A DNA stretch of 64,000 bases from Bacillus oleivorans (GTDB taxonomy: Bacteria > Bacillota > Bacilli > Bacillales > JC228): positions 186,001 to 250,000 of the forward strand of contig NZ_OAOP01000002.1 in NCBI RefSeq assembly GCF_900207585.1, given 5' to 3'. The notes beneath the pieces were generated by a model. That model was given only the letters and a program-made list of their open reading frames with translations, made no database searches and was not told the DNA's origin. This document shows, in pieces, positions 60,120 to 64,000 of the stretch (position 1 is its first letter; every line of letters starts with the position of its first letter). The translations under genes were made by a program, and so were the position numbers.

Positions 60120-61067
60120 TCATTTGTATATCTCATTTTTAGGATAATCCCTTGTCCATGGGGCCACTTTTTCAAGAAACTCAAAAATTGTTCTCTCATA
60201 TTCCTCCGGGTTTGTGACATACGTTTCAGCATGTCCTCCGCGCTCAGGCATAAAGATAGATTTTTCTCCTTCATAGGCATCATAGAGTTCCTTCGTCATA
60301 CTCGCGGGAACATACACATCTTCCTGTCCATGAATAAAAAGGATTGGTTTCCTAATGTTTTTAATTGCTTCAAGCGGAACGATATCTTTCATTGAAAAGC
60401 CTGCACGAAACTTTAAAAATAAGTCAGTGTAAGGCAATAAAATAGGAGGCAGTTTAAAATCCTCGCGCAATCTGATTTTTAGTTGCTCTGTGAAATCAGA
60501 AAATGGGCAATCTACCACATAAAAGTTAGCTTCATCTTCAACCGTCCCAGCATACATAAGAGTTGTGGCGCCACCCATCGATTCACCAAATATGCCAAAA
60601 TAGAGTTCTTCTCCGACTTTACGTTTCAGCCAATCTACGACAGCCTTTAAGTCATGCCGTTCATAATATCCATAGCTGGTAGTGGTTCCGCCTGATTTTC
60701 CATGGCGTCTATGGTCATATAATACGGCATTAAACCCTTTTTTGATAAACAGGTTCATATACTTAATCATATTGGTCTTTGACTCGGTCACACCATGAGA
60801 AAAGATCATATAGCGATTACTTTCATACGGTTTCACCAGTAAAGCGTGCAAGGAATAACCAAATGGAGAAGGTATCTGGACCTCTTCCTTTGGAAGCTTT
60901 TCAAATTGTGCTAAATCAAACCGTGCCTCAGAAGTTTCCCTCTCTAATATCTCTTCCTCTTTTTTCTTGCGAATGTAAATAATTTTATTGGAAAAATAGA
61001 TGCCGCCTGAAGCAAGCAGACTGATTAGTCCAGCACCAGCAGAAACCCATTTCCACTTTTTTTTCAC
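60120..61067 (-). CDS. yqkD: membrane-anchored alpha/beta hydrolase (YqkD-like)
   Basis: 315 residues from a GTG start (AAGGGAT upstream). An N-terminal membrane helix precedes an alpha/beta hydrolase domain with YDHRRHGKSGGTTTSYGYYE, the nucleophile elbow GIFGESMGGATTL, and FIHGQEDVYVPASMT plus GGHAETY for the acid and histidine. It matches B. subtilis YqkD in pattern. Substrate unknown. Its position after yqkB continues the B. subtilis order, with the arg block inserted between. Confidence 0.88.
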   Translation of the reverse strand: MKKKWKWVSAGAGLISLLASGGIYFSNKIIYIRKKKEEEILERETSEARFDLAQFEKLPKEEVQIPSPFGYSLHALLVKPYESNRYMIFSHGVTESKTNMIKYMNLFIKKGFNAVLYDHRRHGKSGGTTTSYGYYERHDLKAVVDWLKRKVGEELYFGIFGESMGGATTLMYAGTVEDEANFYVVDCPFSDFTEQLKIRLREDFKLPPILLPYTDLFLKFRAGFSMKDIVPLEAIKNIRKPILFIHGQEDVYVPASMTKELYDAYEGEKSIFMPERGGHAETYVTNPEEYERTIFEFLEKVAPWTRDYPKNEIYK

Positions 61068-61168
61068 CGATTGTCATCCCTTCATAAAGATGTGATACCT
61101 TTATTTTACCAATTGGACAGGAGCAAAAGGAAATCGGTTGCTTTATTAATGTAGTCTTGGTTGTGACA

Positions 61169-61275
61169 GGATTTGTCTGCCGAGGGCGAAGGATTTACTC
61201 TCGGTAGCGGAGGATTTACTCTCGGTAGCGAGGGATTTACTCTCGGCAGCGAGGGGTTATCTCTCGGTAGCAAGA
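61169..61275. repeat. 21-bp periodic array, word GGATTTACTCTCGGTAGCG
   Basis: The CTCTCGG (first unit CTGCCG) words start at 61177, 61198, 61219, 61240 and 61261: five units at exactly 21 bp, and the least degenerate of the six arrays. It lies between the divergent yqkD and the TPP-riboswitch unit. Confidence 0.85.
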
Positions 61276-61391
61276 TTTCGACAAACGCCGTACGAGTTCA
61301 AAACTTTAAATCTATGACTTTAGTATGATTTACAGCAGGGTATCATTTCTTTTAACATATAGGTGAACCAAAAACTGCATATTGCGAAATA

Positions 61392-61476
61392 ACACTAGGG
61401 GAGCTGCTTGTATGCGGCTGAGAGGGAAATCCGACCCTTATGACCCGATCTAGGTAATACTAGCGTGGGGAAGTGT
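61392..61476 (+). promoter_or_regulatory. TPP riboswitch (THI element)
   Basis: The conserved core is present: ACTAGGGGAGC, GGCTGAGAGGGA, GACCCTTATGACCCGATC, TAGGTAATACTAGCG and GGGGAAGTGT, with P1 arms ACACT / AGTGT. It senses thiamine pyrophosphate and should shut down ykoFED when TPP is plentiful. Confidence 0.95.
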
Positions 61477-61534
61477 AGTTTGAGCCTGTTTTTTTCGGGT
61501 GGTATTTGGGCTATCCGTGTATATACATAGGGAC

Positions 61535-61566
61535 AACTGCATCCTCACGTGGATGCAGTTTTTTTG
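61535..61566 (+). terminator. riboswitch expression-platform terminator
   Basis: AACTGCATCC / GGATGCAGTT with a six-base loop and TTTTTTT, 58 bp after the TPP aptamer and before ykoF. Confidence 0.88.
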
Positions 61567-61597
61567 TGTTGATAAAACAAAAAGGAGTGGTTAAGAA

Positions 61598-62206
61598 ATG
61601 GAAAATCCACAAGCTTGTGGCACGAGTAGAATTGCGGGATGTCGGTTTTCTTTGTACCCGATGGCTGATAATTTTGTTGAGGTAATTTTGACAGCTTTAA
61701 AGGAAGTAGATACCTCAAAGGTTTGGAAGCAAACGGATGATGTCAGTACCTGCATAAGAGGGAGGATCTCTCAAATCTTTGATGTCACAAAAGCTTTTTT
61801 TCTTCATGCCGCTAAAACAGGGAAGCACGTTGTCATGAGTGGCACGTATTCGATTGGCTGTCCAGGTGACTCGGAAGGGGACGTCTTTCTGGTGGAAAAT
61901 GATGAACGTCTTAATGCGGAAACAGCAGCTGCCATCGCCCAGCAAGCCGCCTGTCAATTTGCCTTATATCCGATGGGAGCAGGGAACTACATGGATGTAA
62001 TCTATGGTGAGGTTCAAAAAATAAAGGATCAGGGTGTAAATGTAACGAGTATTCACTATGCTACTCGATTGGATGGCGATGCCCATGCAATCTTCACTGG
62101 TTTAGAAAACTGTTTTTCCAACGTAGAAAAAAGCGGAGTTTCCCATGTGGTCATGACATTTACGATTTCAGCCAATAGCCCGTCTGCGAAGAAAGGAGAT
62201 AAATAA
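61598..62206 (+). CDS. ykoF: YkoF-type thiamine/HMP-binding protein
   Basis: 202 residues made of two related halves, each beginning with a FSLYPM / FALYPM strand (CRFSLYPMADNFVEVI and CQFALYPMGAGNYMDVI). This is the tandem ferredoxin-like layout of YkoF, which binds thiamin or its hydroxymethylpyrimidine precursor. Free cysteines (VSTCIRG, SIGCPGD) are seen. AAGGAG precedes the ATG. It is the first gene under the TPP riboswitch and is followed two bases later by ykoE. Confidence 0.92.
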   Translation: MENPQACGTSRIAGCRFSLYPMADNFVEVILTALKEVDTSKVWKQTDDVSTCIRGRISQIFDVTKAFFLHAAKTGKHVVMSGTYSIGCPGDSEGDVFLVENDERLNAETAAAIAQQAACQFALYPMGAGNYMDVIYGEVQKIKDQGVNVTSIHYATRLDGDAHAIFTGLENCFSNVEKSGVSHVVMTFTISANSPSAKKGDK

Positions 62207-62207
62207 A

Positions 62208-62795
62208 ATGGCAAATTGGAATATGCGTGAAATAGTGGTCATGTCTGTGCTTTCCGTTGTTTTTGCGGTCGTTTATTTAGCGTTTCTTCCTGTGGGAAAG
62301 CTTTTGGTAGGCTTCTTTGGTCCAATTGGCTATGATTTAATTTTTGGAATCTGGTTTATCGTATCCGTAATAGCCGCTTACATTATTAGAAAGCCAGGTG
62401 CGGCTTTTATTTCAGAGACAATCGCTGCTACAGTTGAGGTGCTAATGGGGAATGCGGTTGGTCCTGGATTAATCATTTCTGGAATGATTCAAGGGATTGG
62501 AGCTGAAGCCGTTTTTGCTGCAACCCGCTGGAAACAGTACTCCTTATGGGTTCTAATGATGGCTGGAATGGGTTCGGCTGTGACCAGTTTTGCTTGGGGG
62601 TATTTCAGATCAGGCTATGCCGTTTTGGAGCCTGGTTACGTACTTGCCATGTTTATTTTCCGTTTAATCAGCGGTGCAATTTTAGCAGGTGTGCTTGGAA
62701 AAATAATCAGTGATGCTTTAGCTCAGACTGGTGTCCTTTCACGATTTGCTTTAGGAAAAGAAATGAAAAAACAGAGTCTGGACAAAGTTTCATGA
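62208..62795 (+). CDS. ykoE: ECF transporter S component YkoE (thiamine precursor)
   Basis: 195 residues with five to six membrane helices, including VVMSVLSVVFAVVYLAFL at the N-terminus and AAFISETIAATVEVLMG in the middle. It is the substrate-binding membrane subunit of the YkoEDC energy-coupling factor transporter, thought to import hydroxymethylpyrimidine or thiamine. It starts two bases after ykoF and overlaps ykoD by four bases (ATGA). Confidence 0.92.
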   Translation: MANWNMREIVVMSVLSVVFAVVYLAFLPVGKLLVGFFGPIGYDLIFGIWFIVSVIAAYIIRKPGAAFISETIAATVEVLMGNAVGPGLIISGMIQGIGAEAVFAATRWKQYSLWVLMMAGMGSAVTSFAWGYFRSGYAVLEPGYVLAMFIFRLISGAILAGVLGKIISDALAQTGVLSRFALGKEMKKQSLDKVS

Positions 62796-64000
62796 ACGAA
62801 ATCATAAAAGCAGAGCATTTAACCCTGCAATTTGAAGATCAGAAACAAGAGACACTAATAGATATTTCTTTAAAAGTAAACCAAGGAGAACGCGTGCTTC
62901 TCCTTGGTCCAAGCGGTTCTGGGAAAAGTACGCTGACCTTTTGTCTAAATGGGCTTTATCCGAAGGACCTGGATGGAACTTTGTCAGGGAAAATGTTTAT
63001 AAAAGAAAAGGAAGTCTCTGCATACCGTCCGGGTGAAATCAGTCAGGAAATTGGGGTCGTTTTTCAAGATCCCGAAAGCCAATTTTGTATGCTTACGGTA
63101 GAGGATGAGATTGCGTTTGGGTTAGAGAATATCGGAGTCGATCCCCAACAAATGGATCGAAGAATTGAAAAGGCACTACAGTCAGTCGGGATGATGTCGT
63201 ATCGATATGAAATGATCTCAACCTTATCGGGAGGATGGAAGCAAAAGCTTGCATTAGCCTGTGTAATCGCCTTAGAACCGACAGTGATGATCTTAGACGA
63301 ACCAACAGCAAACCTAGATCCTATTGCCAGCCGTGAATTTGTCAGAACCATTGAAGCGCTCCAAAATGAACTGAATTTTACCTTAATGGTGATCGAACAC
63401 CAATTGGATCAATGGATGCCCATCATTGACCGCTGTTTGATTTTAAACAGGGAGGGTTCCCTCATCTTTGACGGTAAACCTGCAGAGGGATTTAACCAGC
63501 ATTATGCTTTTTTAAAAAATGAAGGCATCTGGCTTCCGCGTGCATTTGAGCTAGGCTTGCAATGGAAACAGAAGGGGATATTTGTAAATTCGGTCACCCC
63601 TTTAGTAGTGAATGATTTGCTAGATCACGTTTTTGTTTCAAGAGTTGATTTTCCACCTTCCCAAATAAAGAGAGAGCATAATGAACCAATTCTTACAGCA
63701 CGAAACATTTCAGTCCTTAGTGCAGAAAAAGTAATCCTTAAAGATATGACGCTAGATTTATATAAAGGGGAAGTCCTTGCAATTGTAGGTCCAAATGGAG
63801 CGGGGAAGACAACTCTTTCACAAGTTCTGGCCAGTATTAAAAAAGCAGATATAGGCGAGGTATGGCTGAAAGGCAAACCCGTGCAATCCTATCGGGAGGA
63901 TCATATCAGGCAAATAATCGGTTATGTATTCCAAAATCCAGAGCATCAATTCATAACAGACACGGTCTGCAATGAAATAGCGTTTGGGTTAAAAATGCAA
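62792..64000 (+). CDS. ykoD: ECF transporter duplicated ATPase YkoD (cut by window end)
   Basis: The frame is open from ATG 62792 to the window end, 403 codons. The first ATPase half has Walker [11 protein letters not shown]-loop VFQDPESQFCMLTVEDEIAFG, signature LSGGWKQKLALA (W in place of the usual E/Q) and Walker B VMILDEPTANLD. The second half begins at about residue 300 with GPNGAGKTT and VFQNPEHQF. Fused double ATPases of this type power the YkoE S component. The transmembrane partner YkoC is expected just beyond the window. Confidence 0.93.
   Translation, partial: MNEIIKAEHLTLQFEDQKQETLIDISLKVNQGERVLLLGPSGSGKSTLTFCLNGLYPKDLDGTLSGKMFIKEKEVSAYRPGEISQEIGVVFQDPESQFCMLTVEDEIAFGLENIGVDPQQMDRRIEKALQSVGMMSYRYEMISTLSGGWKQKLALACVIALEPTVMILDEPTANLDPIASREFVRTIEALQNELNFTLMVIEHQLDQWMPIIDRCLILNREGSLIFDGKPAEGFNQHYAFLKNEGIWLPRAFELGLQWKQKGIFVNSVTPLVVNDLLDHVFVSRVDFPPSQIKREHNEPILTARNISVLSAEKVILKDMTLDLYKGEVLAIVGPNGAGKTTLSQVLASIKKADIGEVWLKGKPVQSYREDHIRQIIGYVFQNPEHQFITDTVCNEIAFGLKMQ

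Overview
The window looks like a chromosomal segment of a spore-forming Bacillaceae bacterium (Bacillus in the broad sense; the genus cannot be fixed from sequence alone). The signs are strong purine-rich Shine-Dalgarno sites, frequent TTG/GTG starts, a Spo0E-type phosphatase, a Prli42 miniprotein, bacilliredoxin BrxB, and gene order matching, from memory, the Bacillus subtilis yqiW-yqj-yqk region: brxB, yqjA, mce/yqjC, yqjD, yqjE, dinB/yqjH, zwf, rnz, namA/yqjM, proC, yqjP, yqjQ, polY2/yqjW, yqzH, yqjX, yqkB, yqkD. Other modules are inserted into this backbone.

Layout. 1-6.4 kb: tail of an acyl-CoA synthetase, a sirtuin, and mutA-mutB-meaB (methylmalonyl-CoA mutase and its GTPase chaperone). 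6.6-8.8 kb: brxB, a YqjA-like membrane protein and an L,D-transpeptidase. 9-15.8 kb: a PRD regulator, an ascorbate-type PTS (IIA, IIB, IIC), a phosphotriesterase-like hydrolase, a creatininase-family amidohydrolase and a SIS protein, which together form a sugar pathway whose substrate I cannot name. 15.8-23.4 kb: two MITE-like elements, Prli42, mce-pccB, a PepT-like peptidase, a CheW-like protein, dinB and zwf. 23.7-27.7 kb: a MacB/FtsX-type ABC pair behind a long palindrome, then rnz. 28-33 kb: a two-component system, an HtrA protease, a membrane-anchored foldase and a Spo0E-like protein. 33-41.6 kb: namA, a manganese (yybP-ykoY) riboswitch with a TerC exporter, a proline T-box with proC, MBL hydrolase, SDR, lipoprotein, a repeat-dense intergenic region, yqzH, and polY2-yqjX with a LexA-type box. 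41.7-46.9 kb: a leader-peptide attenuator before a multidrug-type ABC transporter, metNIQ without an S-box, a CDGSH protein and yqkB. 47-59.4 kb: a complete arginine block argCJBD-carAB-argF followed by argGH, with two ARG-box promoters. 59.5-64 kb: isochorismatase-family hydrolase, YqkD-like hydrolase, and a TPP riboswitch before ykoFED (cut by the window end).

How the genes work together. pccB, mce, mutAB and meaB form the propionyl-CoA to succinyl-CoA route, split into two loci by the PTS island. HtrA, the foldase and the two-component system look like an envelope protein-quality module: the same tandem 11-bp motif lies before the response regulator and before htrA. 

The most unusual structural signal is a set of six intergenic arrays, each built from its own short word but all repeating at 20-21 bp (about two DNA turns, or seven codons). 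I could not assign them a function. The other main candidates for undescribed biology are the PTS/phosphotriesterase/creatininase operon and the leader-peptide attenuator.
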